DNA from: Trissonchulus latispiculum
Taxonomy: Eukaryota; Nematoda; Enoplea; Enoplida; Ironidae
Length of the DNA: 64,000 bases
Direction of reading: 5' to 3'
Assembly: GCA_030248195.1 (NCBI GenBank)
Contig: JASAND010013541.1
Coordinates: forward strand, 1-64,000
Part shown: one piece after another, positions 11,401-23,577 of the stretch
How the letters are laid out: each line of letters begins with the position of its first letter
How positions within the stretch are numbered: the stretch's first letter is position 1
Translations under genes and position numbers: made by a program
Notes under the pieces: generated by a model
Databases searched by the model: none
What the model saw: only the letters and a program-made list of their open reading frames with translations
What the model was told of the DNA's origin: nothing

Positions 11401-14400
11401 TAGCCAGAGTTGCCAGTATCCAGTGAAAATCAAGAAATTTATCAATAAGGGTCAAGGTTAACACTCAATTAGGACATGAATTCGAGTCTTAATTACGGTC
11501 TTAGGCACAATTAGGTCCTACTAACGTGTGTTTTATTAACAATACTAATCCAGGAATTGCGTAAAAGGAGGGTATTCCGGCCTTAATCCTTTTAGTAAGT
11601 GGAGTTGTTACTTCCACACGAAGATAGAGTCAACATTTGATCTTTACTTAGATGAATGAGTGAATATCGTCCATTACCCGAGTCGAATAAGGCCTTCCCC
11701 GCAATTTAGTAAATCACTAGTGTTTGAATATCAGCTAGCAGGAAGTCATAAAACCAAAATGTGAAGTTTATGTGCGTAACTAAACCGAAATTTGGTCGTA
11801 AAATTGCCTATAAAGCAGAAATGTACACCTTAAATAACGAATATTGGAAGATGGTTCAATAATTAGATGCAAAATAGCTAAGTATGTAGTTAGATAGGGT
11901 TAATTAGTAATAATAGGTAATATTTGGTTAATATTTAGTTAATTCTAATAATTTTGGGTCGAAAAATGACTTGGGCTTATATGAAAGAGAATCTAATTCT
12001 GATTTGAAAAATCCAAACCCGGTTTTCTAACTCCCAAAAATAAGAAAGTTACAGCCCAAAATGTCTTTTAAAAAATAGTTTTTTATTTCCTAATCCCAAC
12101 ACTCTAAAAAGGAGTGTTCTAAAAAGGTTTTTTCTAGGTTTGACTTAAGTCAAACCTTTCTCTCTTTTTATTGTCTGGGAGGTTGTCTACCTCCCAGACT
12201 ACACACCTCACGGGTGTGGCTTTCCTTCCTTCTTCTCTCTCTGCTAGGCCTCTTTCTTCTAAGGCCTAGCAGTTGTCCTCGCCTGAACTCTTGGCCGAGG
12301 ACAAGACTTGCAAAGAAAACAACATTATAAGCCCAAGACATGTAGTTAAGAGGGGGATAATCTCCCTTAAAAATAATATGAATAATAAAGTATGTAGGTA
12401 GATATACGTAGGTAGGTACGTAGTTTATTATGATGTAATTTTTAAGTCATGTAAAATTGTATATTTGTTGTAATAATTCTGCAAAGTTAGGAAATTTTGT
12501 AAAGTTTTCCCTTTGGTTATGTTTATGTGTTAGCAAAAGTTTCGCAAAATTTCGCCAAGTTTCGGCCCCCAAAATATATCAAAATTGGGTCAGTTGGGGG
12601 GCAATAAATCCAAAATCTCATTAATTTCCACCCCCAACGGCCAGCTGGGTCAGCCCGCTGCAGCGCAGCACACGAAAAAGGTGGCAAGCTTCTAGAAGGT
12701 TCTAGAATCTTCTAGAAGCTTTGCCTTAAAATCAAAGAAGAAGCGAGCTCCAGGTCTCGCTAATGACCTGTCACCGAGCTGTCAGCAAAACTGTCAGCTC
12801 GGTCCCAAAAATTTTCTTCTAGTCAGTGTTCACTTGAGAGCAACCGAAAGCGGTTGCTTCCCCCCTTCCTTTGTGCGTTCCCTAGTGCAGTTGTTACCTG
12901 CATAGGGAGTACAACGCACCTCCCCGGTTAGGCCAAAATAATAGGACTTTTCTGGCCTTCGGGCCAGAAAAGATTTTGAGAAAAATCCAGTGAACACTTA
13001 CCAGTTAGGGCCATATAGGCGTATTATGCCTGGCCACAAAATGAGAAGAAAAATCCTAGGATTTAAAGGCCCTTTTTGGCCAATTTTCATTGTATTTTTG
13101 TGACCTCCGGGCCAATTTTTCTATATGCATTTTTTAGGCCTTGAGCCATTTTTTATACACTTTTTATATATGTATTTTTGGGTCAAAGAGCCCCATTTTT
13201 TTACGCAACATTTTGGGCCTGAGGCCAATTTTCAGTTATGATAGCATGTGTGGGCCTTGAGCCACTCTTTATTTCTTTTAATTTAATTTCTTATTCATAT
13301 TATTTTACTATTTCTATAAAAGGGGCAGCTCATGTAAACTCCTCCTGTTTGATGGAGGTCTTGAGAATTGCCCCTGTCTTTAGTTTTTCTGTTTTTTGTG
13401 CCGACACTCTCTGTATACCGAGGTTTGCTGACCTCCACCTCCGATTATTCCATTTATTTATTTAGTTATCTTTTAGTTGCACTTTTCTGGTCAAGCCACG
13501 ACCATGTTTTTACCTTTTTGCAAGGTCCTTTTGACCTAAAATCGGGGTTTTAAAAGTAGAATATGGGATATTTGAATGGGGACCCAATCCCTAAGCTTGA
13601 GTTAGAGGGTCCCTTTGCTACGACCCTATTTTTATTGAGTTAGTTAATAGGAATATTTACCCCACAGCCGGCAACTAGGAGTTGCCGGCCATATTGTTTT
13701 AGTCTCAGGCTTTGTCAAGCCTTAAAAATTATTGTTTGTATTCTGTAATTGTTGTCGTAGGTCGGTATTTAAAAAGCAGTAGGTTATTAAAACACGAAAC
13801 GAACCTTTAAACTAAATCTTAAAAGTAATCACTTATTTTAAATATTATTAATAATCAAGTGTTTTACGGGGAATGACCGGCTTCCCCATTAATTAATCTA
13901 ATTATTGTTAGTAGTTTTGTTTAACAGTAGTTTTGTTTAGTAATGATTGCTTAGCAATCATTACTCACACGGCTTTCCTAAAATTCCAAAGTTCTCAAAA
14001 TTGCCAAAGTTCTGCGCTATAAATTGAGTTTTAGAATCCTAAAACTCATAACAAAGTTCCCGTTAAATTCAGTTAATTTAATAGCTAGCAACATAGGTTA
14101 CTTAGTATTAATTTAGAGTTAGCGTCCATTTAGATTGATTATAATCATGTTTGTTTTTTAGGATTAGCTAGATAAGTACTTACCTAAGAAATTGTGTGTT
14201 TGTGTATGTATGAATTGTATGAATGGCATTGTATTGGTTTTTATGACTGTATGTGCGTTGACTCGCGGAAACTCCTTCTGTCCGATGAAGGTTGTGAGCA
14301 TCGCTGGAGTGATTGAGACTCAGATATTAAGCAGGAATGAAGAGTATGCGTGATTTGTATGAATGATTCCATTTCTAACAAAGTGAGTGCATTCTAGTCT

Positions 14401-17400
14401 AAATGTTGCATAAGTGAGGTATAAGTGGGTATTAATTTAAGTATTGTATAAATGTTGCATGATTGTGTTTGATTAACAAATAGGATTACGTAGTTCAACA
14501 TTAGATTACCTAAGATCTTTGCACGTATGTTGTATGTCATGTAGTTGTCGGTAGTAATTGAGTATGTGACTGTCCGAATGGTTAATGATTCCTGGTGTGT
14601 ATGGCCCGTATGGAATACCAATATTACGCTAGGATTCCTATAATACGCAGGAAACAATGATAATAAGTAATGTAGTTTTAGGTTGCAAGTCTGGTATGCA
14701 TATCTGGAAGTTTGTGAACATGTGGTTATGTAGGAAATCTAGGTTTAGGCACGGTTTAGCTAATATGCAAATGAGGTTAAAACTATAGGACCCAGAGTCG
14801 CGGGGACTCCGTATTGGGTCCTCATCAGTTTAAATCAGGATATCCTCGATTCGTCCGCGTAAGCCACTCTTTGTCAAGAGTGCGGACGAATCGCAAGAAA
14901 GGAATCCACCAAATGGTCAGTCTCGCTACCAAATTAATACAGACCAAGTCGTAATAAACGTAGGTTGTAATTATATTTGTTGTATCCTTGTTTCCGATGT
15001 CGTAACACACTGTTATTGCCATTCTTAATCGAACTCGTCCTGTCTGATCCATGTTTTATTTCTAATAATGACCGCAACTGCGGTTTAACACCATTTCATA
15101 TCGGTGTTCATGTGTGGTAAACAAAGCTTGCGAAACTCCATTATATAAAGGTTAGCGAGGTTGAAAGATCAACCTCGCCCTTTCGGTAATTAATGTGAAA
15201 CTCACCTGTGACGATTATCGACAAATGGCAATAATGGCTGTCAACAATCTGGTAATTTTAGTTAATACTAGGTAGTGATTGATAATATACTTGTAATAAG
15301 CAGATTAATAATGAGTTACGTAAGTATTATGGATAGGACACTAGAACCATCTTCTAATAAAGGCTAAACTCACCAATTTTATGAATTTATCTAGTTTTCA
15401 ATATTCAACATTTTCCAAAATGGGGAGTTGTTACCTTCCCTAGGTAGAATTTAGTAAGAACAGAAATTCTACATTAAATTATGACGTTTCATTGAAATTG
15501 TGCGTTAACTTTCTTTTAACTCGCTAATACTCGTTAAGAACAGGAAGTTGTTACCTTCCTTATTTAGGAACTGTGAAATTAAAAGCTCTCAAGTTCAAAT
15601 ATTGCGTTTTCCTCAAATCTGCGTGTTAGTCAATACGTGTTGAAAATAGGAAGTTGTTACCTTCCTTGCTAGGACTTGGAAAACAAAGGTCCTAGATTCG
15701 ATCACTTTAACCAAATTAATATCTCTCGAGTCGGTCTAGTGAATGGGTTCCTATCTGCTGTTAAAAGGGCCCAAAAGTGTATCAATTTCGAATAATAGAT
15801 TCTAATCATACGGAAGCAGACCGTATAAAGGGAAATCAAGTTGAAATTATAGTTCCACATTGAAAGTGCAATTTCTTGCACAAGAATGCAAGAAATTGCC
15901 TCAAAAACTAACATTTTGCTCGAAATCAATTTTAAATAATGTAATCTTGCTCAAACCGTTCAGAACTTGCGTTATTCTGCGTAAGTCTCGAATTTTTGTA
16001 ACAGTTTCGATTTGTGCAAGTTTATTCTGAACTCAGAAAGCCAAAACGTGAGTAATGGTTGCTGGGTTCGAATCCCGCACCTATAACTTGTACTAATGGG
16101 TTTTAACCCATTTGATTCAGGTGCGGTGACAAGCATTTGGTCCTGCCTTGAGGTCTCACGTACGGATGGTCAGTTGTTTCGGATCTCATAACCTATAATT
16201 ATTGGATTTTGGTGATTAGCAGTCCGGAGAAGGACTCAAGCAGTGATTCACAGTAGATTGGATTGTTTAGCTGAATAAGGTACATTTTGAAGGAAGAGCT
16301 GTTCAGATTCTTACTTGGAGCGTTACGGCAGAGACTATTTTGAACGTTGCACCGGATCAACTTTGGGAACCTAAAACCAATTGTGCATCTTTGTTTATAA
16401 CCCTGGAAATTTGAGATTCTTTATTCAAAAATGAGTTCTATCATTGTCTCATCTTTCGTTACCAAATTGGGGGTTGTTATCCCCCTGTCTCTGGCATAAG
16501 CCACCCAGTCTATTAGCAGTGATTTGACATAGAAGATAAAAGAAGAGATTAAACAAAATTGTTTACTAACACCATAACCGGACCAGGCATCCCCCAACCG
16601 GACCCCCCTTTGTGTTTGACCCTTTGGCGACCTTATAGCATCCGAAAGTGCTATTGTTACTAGCATTTCGGGCTCACCCACAGACCGGAACCATTGTACT
16701 ACTAACCCTTTTAAATTAGTTAATTTAAACTGTTCAGTAGTTTTGTTTCATTGATAATATATTGTCCTTGGTAAGGAGGACGGAAAAAGAGTCATAATTT
16801 AATTAATAACACGAACACAAGCATATAGGAACTACACGATAGAGTTTAGTAATAGGTCTAATACTTGGTTAGTTGATTAGTTGAGAAAGGAAAGAAAGAG
16901 GAATATAGCTGAACTGAGTCTAGTTGCAGAAGCCTTGTCCCTAACAACAATTAATAACTTGGGTAATTTAGATACTGGCAACTCTGGCAAGCTATCTTTG
17001 TTTGTCTAACTGTTCATATAGTGTACCGTTTGTAACTCGTAATTTGTCTTCCTCCTTATACGCATTGTAATAATTACTCTTGTAGTTTGTTGTCATAATT
17101 CCCGCTGTTATTATCATAATTATCATTATTAAACTGTTGTATCCTAATACAGCATCCATTTACTAGGACCTAAGGTTTCAGTCTGGATTTGGAGTCACAG
17201 CCCTTGCACAAGTAAGTGTTTAAAATTAAACCCTTGGTCCCGACAAAGACATCACCATCATCATTCCTGAATCTTGATTTGGCAATCAAGATCTGCTTAA
17301 TCAGTGTTCTTTGATACAGACCTGATTCACCCTATCCAGAAACGGCAAGTGTCGACCCCGCTTGCCTCTGATATCCATTGAATCCCTGTCTTCATCAAAC

Positions 17401-17470
17401 GAACTCACACCTAGACCCCGTCCAGGTTGACAGCAAGGAATCTTTGGTTCTGGACAAATCACCTTCCGAA
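11400..17470. repeat. Right hairpin-rich repeat arm (inverted to left arm)
   Basis: A diverged reverse-complement relative of 1-6.25 kb with the same dense hairpins, for example at 12,773-12,803, 12,947-12,972, 13,607-13,626, 13,667-13,689 and 13,939-13,965. It also carries a recurrent hairpin with loop TTGTTA at 11,599-11,617, 15,422-15,440, 15,542-15,560, 15,648-15,666 and 16,469-16,485. The motif aatattggaagatggt occurs at 11,843, and a related inverted form lies near 15,338. No protein of note is encoded. The arm may be a second insertion of the same element in opposite orientation. Confidence 0.7.
16055..16082 (+). repeat. B-box-like T-arm hairpin, right copy
   Basis: Reads GGGTTCGAATCCC, a pol III B-box match and T-arm-like hairpin. 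It is the inverted counterpart of 1,560-1,591, and the aatgggtt/aacccatt palindrome follows it as in the left arm. No adjacent A box or cloverleaf is evident. Confidence 0.5.
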
Positions 17471-17799
17471 GATCCTGTGCCTAAGTTTATCCTCACCGAT
17501 AAACGCGTCAGCCTTCCGTGTACTCGAAGTGGTTGCTATCCCAAGAGTCAGTAGTCGTGACAGACTGCAACGGAATTTTGGAATCCCAATCTTACCCACT
17601 TCATTACACAAATTAAGAAGGGGCGAAATAGACAGGCAAATAAAAGGGGGATGGTAGGGAGGGAGGAGGTAGTTGTACTCAATAATATTTTTAAAAATAC
17701 TAAAACTACTGGTTGCAAAAGCTAAAGAAAGACAGAGACAGAGGAAGTCTACCCATTTTAACATCCATACCATACATGGGCAATGGATGCGACCGTGGC

Positions 17800-19100
17800 C
17801 TATACAGCCAACGAAAATTTTGCGCGGGGGTCAGAATATTTTCAATTAAGGGGAGGTCCACCATGACAAATTTTATGGTCAGGGATTCTGCTCATTTTCA
17901 CACAAAATTTTGTTTGTATGTCCTGCACATCGAGTTTAAATTTTGAGTAGTTTTGTTTTGTACGTAACGAGTAACCGTCTATTAATTGCATGCAATTTGA
18001 AAATGGGTGAAAACGAGGTGCCGCAATAAATAAAGGCAGTTTCCACTTGAACGTCTTTGAGAATGGGGCTTCGTTCGGTTGTATATTTGATAACTGATGC
18101 AAACAAAGAATTTAGGGTGGCTTTTACTGGGGAAAGTTCACTGTATGGCTTTATTTAGTGATTTTAGGGAGTAGCACCGAGCTGGAAAGCCGTGACCTCA
18201 AAAATCATTTAACCTGAATTTGGCGAATTTGCGGGCAAGAAGAAAAAATGTTTGAGAGCTTTCGATTGATATAAAATTTAACATATTCCAAAAAATTTGA
18301 AAAATCGCTATTTTTGAGATTATGGTTGTCAGACCCTCATATTTTACCCCAGCGACCAATTGGGTGTACTAACTTACACCATTGCCCTGTACCCAAACTT
18401 GACCTAAAGTCATCAATAATGGTGCGCAAATAGATAGACTAACATTTTATTGGTCTGTGTTGCCAAAGCTCTATGTTATTTCCCAAAAAACGGGAATTTC
18501 CAAAATTTTGCTAAAAATTCAGATTTCTGTGCCAGAGAAATCTCGAAATCGGGCAGAGCTAACCAAGATCAATTAGTATCGTTCGAAATGTCTTGTCATA
18601 AGCTGTGATTAGTAGGAAGCAGAATTTTTAAATACGCCTTACAGCTTTCAGAATGTTTCATCAAAGTCCACCAATTTAGGAAGACCACCAATTTTAATAT
18701 TGCAAAACAGTCAAATTTGGCTATTGTCAAACTTCAAAAATTAATTAAAAAATTTTGAAGTCCTGAATAAAAATTCTGCTCCTACGAATCGCCCTTCTAG
18801 ATCGTATTTATAATATAATCCGGACGTTGAAGTGTTCAGTTCTGTCGTTGGCGAGATTTCTCTGGCGCACGGAAAAAATCACCACCTTTTCCGTTTCCTA
18901 TGTTTAACACATGCTGACATCCACTTTGAGGTGGAATTACTCGCTAACAGTAAGAGACCCTACTTTAATTTCAAAAACTCGCTAAAATATACCAATCGGA
19001 CAACAAAATCTGTGAGAATGAGCAAAATAGGAGATGGTCCAAAAATCGTCCAAAAATGGACCCCCCTTAAACCTGCTTATTATAATTTTGCATACCTGGA
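17800..19100. repeat. Diverged foldback element
   Basis: Sequence at about 17,850-17,915 (containing attctgctcattttcacac) pairs in reverse complement with about 19,000-19,070 (containing gtgagaatgagcaaaatagg), and other blocks pair across a centre near 18.45 kb. The arms are well diverged and the outer limits are uncertain. The 126-codon frame at 18,832-19,212 lies in one arm and is not supported as a gene. Confidence 0.4.
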
Positions 19101-19326
19101 TTTTGCCTGCTTTTCTCAGCTTTGTCAAGAGATTACTTTAGCTGGAAAGCAGAAATCGGGACAACTATCTAGAAACGCTGTCGGGGTATTTTTGTGCAAA
19201 ACACCACCGTAAGTAGTATATATATGTTTATAGAGACATTAGAAACCCCAGAACCTTCGGAACCCAGAGATTCCGGAACCCATACACTCCCAGGAAAAAC
19301 CCTCCCAAACCCTCTGTCCATGTCCA

Positions 19327-19374
19327 CTGGACCCGCGGGTGCCCGCGGGTACCCGCGTCCACCTTCCAACTCTG
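19327..19374. repeat. GC-rich MITE end fragment
   Basis: Contains acccgcgggt and gcccgcgggt words and ends ccaccttccaactctgg. It matches the fragments at 6.63-6.76 and 59.67-59.76 kb. Confidence 0.4.
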
Positions 19375-19643
19375 GCATAAAGTTACTTTTATCTGGACAT
19401 GGACCGTTGATTTGAAAATTTGTTGACAGATCGAAGCAAAAGTCGGTGCGCCCAAGACGCAAAATTTTTCTCAAAAGTGTTGTAGCTCAACACTTTTAGA
19501 AAGCAATCTATTAATGTTGGCTTCTGAGTATCAGAAACTGAACTTTTTTGGTTTTTGAGCGAGTTTAGAAATTTTGTTGAAAGAATTGGAAAAATATTTA
19601 AAAGTGCATAAAAGCCAACCACAAACTCCTTGCATTAAATGAA

Positions 19644-19860
19644 CGCGTTGCTCTGCGCGAGGGTTCCAACAGTGCCGACCCCCGCGCAGGGACCCGCTGC
19701 TCTGCGCGAGGGTTCCAACAGCGTTGTCCCCGCGCAGGGACGCGTTGCTCTGCGCAAGGGTTCCCACAGTATTGACCCCCGCGAAGGCACGCGTTGCTCT
19801 GCGCGAGGGTTCCGACAGTGTTGACCCACCCCGCGCAGGCACGCGTTGCTCTGCGCGAGG
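19644..19860. repeat. GC-rich minisatellite, about 50-bp unit
   Basis: Five units starting at about 19,644, 19,694, 19,741, 19,790 and 19,842 (spacing 47-52 bp) share cgcgttgctctgcgcgaggg and end ccccgcgcaggcac. Within each unit TGCGCG...GGG can pair with CCC...CGCGCA, so each unit is a potential hairpin. A perfect gcgcagcgc/gcgctgcgc hairpin follows at about 19,886. The long open frames on both strands here come from GC content, not from genes. Confidence 0.75.
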
Positions 19861-20707
19861 ACTCCAAAAATGCTGAAGATCTTCTGCGCAGCGCTTCGCG
19901 CTGCGCGGGGGTCAAAGATTTTGCTGCGCACTGCGCGGGGGTTTCGGATTCTGGCCTATACATGTATAGGCCCAGTATAGGCATTGCGCATGTGTGATCC
20001 ATACCCTCTATATTTAACCAAATTAAATTAAGACACAATTATGAGCAGACGCAGAAAGGGACTTGAGTTAATTAGGATTCTGGAAATAGGCAATACCTAG
20101 GAACAGGGAAGGCAAAGGAACCCATCAACCAGGTGGTATTGCTCTAAACCAACTTGGCCTAATATCTATATACATAATTTTGTAGACTGCTTTCTGTGTT
20201 GAGAATCAAATAAACTTCTGAATTTAAACATATTCTTCTTTTACTAAACAAAAAATTGTATAGGCATCACCAGCCCTCCCAACTTTTAGGCAGGATAGCT
20301 GCCAAAATTTCATTCTGTATATCTCAGCAAGCTACAGGTTCAACATTTGTTGGGGGTATTAACAAAGGTAGAACAATTCATAGAAAAGGCTGCATGCTCA
20401 TGGTAAAAGTGGAATCTTTGGAAAATTACAAACAAGATCGAAATGGAACACAGTTACAAATAAGCTTAATACTGTTACAAAATTCAAAACTGGATAAAAT
20501 ATCCTTGTATATGGCTGTTTATTTGTAATATAACTGCATAGTGTCAATAGCGCAATGTTAATAGCATTACGAGGAATAGAAGAAAAAGAAGGAGATTAGT
20601 CACTGAGGACAAGAGTTGTTCTATTACTACTTTCTCAAAGGTACCTTCCCATAGTGAAGCATAAGAATACCTGCTGTTTTGTTCTGTTTAGGAGAGTTTA
20701 TAATTGG

Positions 20708-21245
20708 CAGGGTACGACACCGTATCCTCCTTAGTGTATTATAACTACTAGATGCTCGGCACATTACGGGCGAAGTCTCGGGAGGGCACGGTTAACACAG
20801 TTCACCATATGTGTATATATATATATGCGTTTGAACTAAATCGCATCTGATTGGCTAATCACCTACCTTATGTTAAAACCATGTGTATAAGGTGATCCCC
20901 CGAGATCTCGGGGGGGGGGCTTAGCTTAGCGTTGTTAAGTGTGTGCTTATATGCGATAGAACTGAAATGCATTTGACTGGCTACTTGCTACCGTAATCCT
21001 CATCAACACCTGTCAATATCAGTAGCTAACTAGCCAATCAAATGCATTTCAGCTCAATTGCATATAAACACATGCTTAACAACGCTAGGCTGAGCCCTCC
21101 CCGAGATCTCGGGGGAGGTCACCTTAAACAATAGTTTTGACATAAGGTAGGCAATTAGCCAATCAGATGCGTTTTAGTTCAAACGCATATAAACGCAAGG
21201 TTGACTGTGTTAAACTGTGACCCTTCCCTCGAGATTTCACACCGC
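20708..21245. mobile_element. Palindromic MITE, truncated copy 1
   Basis: Left part agatgctcggcacattacgg... and right part ...ctcgagatttcacaccgc are inverted relatives enclosing a nested inverted pair (ccgagatctcgg words and tgcatttgactggct against agccaatcaaatgca). It is the same family as 31.73-32.35 kb and 35.89-36.51 kb, but the right outer end is missing. It lies inside duplication unit 1. Confidence 0.65.
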
Positions 21246-21708
21246 ATCATACACTGGACGACCAGAGAATGATTGGAGTTCAGATTCTCTTAACGAACAA
21301 ACGTTAGGCTCTCCTAGGTTCAGTAAACGTGACTGGAAAGTCAAACAAGAGCATGAAATTTTGACTGATTCAGCAGCTATTTCGTCGATATTTTGTACAG
21401 ACAGCTTAAATATTCATATTCATAAATTTGTGCTTTATATATAACATATAACTGATGAATGATAGAAAATGCACTTCCTGAATGACCTAGAACTGAAGAC
21501 TGGAACTAAAACAACACCTGAAATAAAAACTGAAACTAAAATTATTTTGAGTTTCCGACTAAAACTAAAACTGAAACTGAAAATAAAAACAGTTACTGAC
21601 ACATCATGGTCAATCTGTAAAATCCAAACAAAACTATAAATTCAGCGACCAATACCGCTTTGTGCTTTCTCTGTTAGCTTTGCATAATTGCACTGAAATA
21701 ATTTGGAT

Positions 21709-21873
21709 AAAAGTTATACTGGAATTGCATAATTTTCTTATGTTGGAGAGATATGAACTACAACGAGAAGATCGTTAGTCTATATATGAAACGCCACATT
21801 GTCAGTTCGGTGACTGTTAATTAAATCTCTATTTTTAATCAATTACAATTCCTTTCCTGTAATCCTAGTTTCA
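21709..21873 (+). repeat. LTR, duplicated extra copy
   Basis: 165 bp, the same as the 5' LTR at 24,041-24,205, followed by the same primer-binding site and gag start. It exists because of the tandem duplication, not as a separate insertion. Confidence 0.8.
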
Positions 21874-23037
21874 TTGGTTCCGACTACCGGGAAGGGCATC
21901 CACCCGTGGTAATGCATCCAGGAACAGAGAGCCTTCGCCTGAAGGACCCCAAACCTTTGACCTTCAAGCCATTTTGGAGGCCCAAAGGATCCAGGACGAA
22001 GAGAGAGAGGATGTCGGAGGATCGAAGAGGCTGAACGAGATGAAAGAAGAAGGCAAGACGAAGTAGAAAGGGAGCGCAGACGGCGAGAAGAAAACGATGA
22101 TCGACGACGTCAAGACCGTGAACAGATGATGGCCCTTTTTGCCTTGTTGACCCACCCCGCGCAGGCACGCGTTGCTCTGCGCGAGGACTCCAAAAATGCT
22201 GAAGATCTTCTGCGCAGCGCTTCGCGCTGCGCGGGGGTCAAAGATTTTGCTGCGCACTGCGCGGGGGTTTCGGATTCTGGCCTATACATGTATAGGCCCA
22301 GTATAGGCATTGCGCATGTGTGATCCATACCCTCTATATTTAACCAAATTAAATTAAGACACAATTATGAGCAGACGCAGAAAGGGACTTGAGTTAATTA
22401 GGATTCTGGAAATAGGCAATACCTAGGAACAGGGAAGGCAAAGGAACCCATCAACCAGGTGGTATTGCTCTAAACCAACTTGGCCTAATATCTATATACA
22501 TAATTTTGTAGACTGCTTTCTGTGTTGAGAATCAAATAAACTTCTGAATTTAAACATATTCTTCTTTTACTAAACAAAAAATTGTATAGGCATCACCAGC
22601 CCTCCCAACTTTTAGGCAGGATAGCTGCCAAAATTTCATTCTGTATATCTCAGCAAGCTACAGGTTCAACATTTGTTGGGGGTATTAACAAAGGTAGAAC
22701 AATTCATAGAAAAGGCTGCATGCTCATGGTAAAAGTGGAATCTTTGGAAAATTACAAACAAGATCGAAATGGAACACAGTTACAAATAAGCTTAATACTG
22801 TTACAAAATTCAAAACTGGATAAAATATCCTTGTATATGGCTGTTTATTTGTAATATAACTGCATAGTGTCAATAGCGCAATGTTAATAGCATTACGAGG
22901 AATAGAAGAAAAAGAAGGAGATTAGTCACTGAGGACAAGAGTTGTTCTATTACTACTTTCTCAAAGGTACCTTCCCATAGTGAAGCATAAGAATACCTGC
23001 TGTTTTGTTCTGTTTAGGAGAGTTTATAATTGGCAGG

Positions 23038-23577
23038 GTACGACACCGTATCCTCCTTAGTGTATTATAACTACTAGATGCTCGGCACATTACGGGCGAA
23101 GTCTCGGGAGGGCACGGTTAACACAGTTCACCATATGTGTATATATATATATGCGTTTGAACTAAATCGCATCTGATTGGCTAATCACCTACCTTATGTT
23201 GAAAACATGTGTATAAGGTGATCCCCCGAGATCTCGGGGGGGGGGGGGGGCTTAGCTTAGCGTTGTTAAGTGTGTGCTTATATGCGATAGAACTGAAATG
23301 CATTTGACTGGCTACTTGCTACCGTAATCCTCATCAACACCTGTCAATATCAGTAGCTAACTAGCCAATCAAATGCATTTCAGCTCAATTGCATATAAAC
23401 ACATGCTTAACAACGCTAGGCTGAGCCCTCCCCGAGATCTCGGGGGAGGTCACCTTAAACAATAGTTTTGACATAAGGTAGGCAATTAGCCAATCAGATG
23501 CGTTTTAGTTCAAACGCATATAAACGCAAGGTTGACTGTGTTAAACTGTGACCCTTCCCTCGAGATTTCACACCGCA
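23038..23577. mobile_element. Palindromic MITE, truncated copy 2
   Basis: The duplicate of the copy at 20.7-21.2 kb, carried by the 2.33-kb tandem duplication, with a longer G run. Confidence 0.65.

Larger units (their letters stand above)
19821..22143. repeat. Tandem duplication, unit 1
   Basis: This segment of about 2.33 kb is repeated almost base for base at 22,147-24,475. The unit runs from ttgacccacc in the last minisatellite repeat to ccctttttgcc in the start of gag. It contains a truncated palindromic MITE, a 165-bp LTR, the primer-binding site and the first part of gag. Differences that I see are a longer G run and a few single bases in unit 2. Confidence 0.85.

Noticed and set aside
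1..17470. Nuclear copy of a hairpin-rich mitochondrial genome
   Set aside because: Hairpin-rich mitochondrial DNA exists in some animals, but I see no mitochondrial protein or rRNA gene and the only tRNA-like units are atypical.
18832..19212. 126-codon plus-strand frame
   Set aside because: It lies in one arm of a diverged foldback, has no recognisable domain and no splice support.
19644..19860. CRISPR-like array of regularly spaced repeats
   Set aside because: The whole unit repeats; there are no unique spacers, the period drifts from 47 to 52 bp, and the context is eukaryotic. It is a minisatellite.
19531..20038. Several overlapping long frames on both strands
   Set aside because: They arise from the GC-rich minisatellite, read through in several frames at once, and have no domains.
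20256..20528. 90-codon frame repeated at 22,582-22,854
   Set aside because: It is identical only because of the 2.33-kb duplication. It starts at a non-ATG codon and has no domain.
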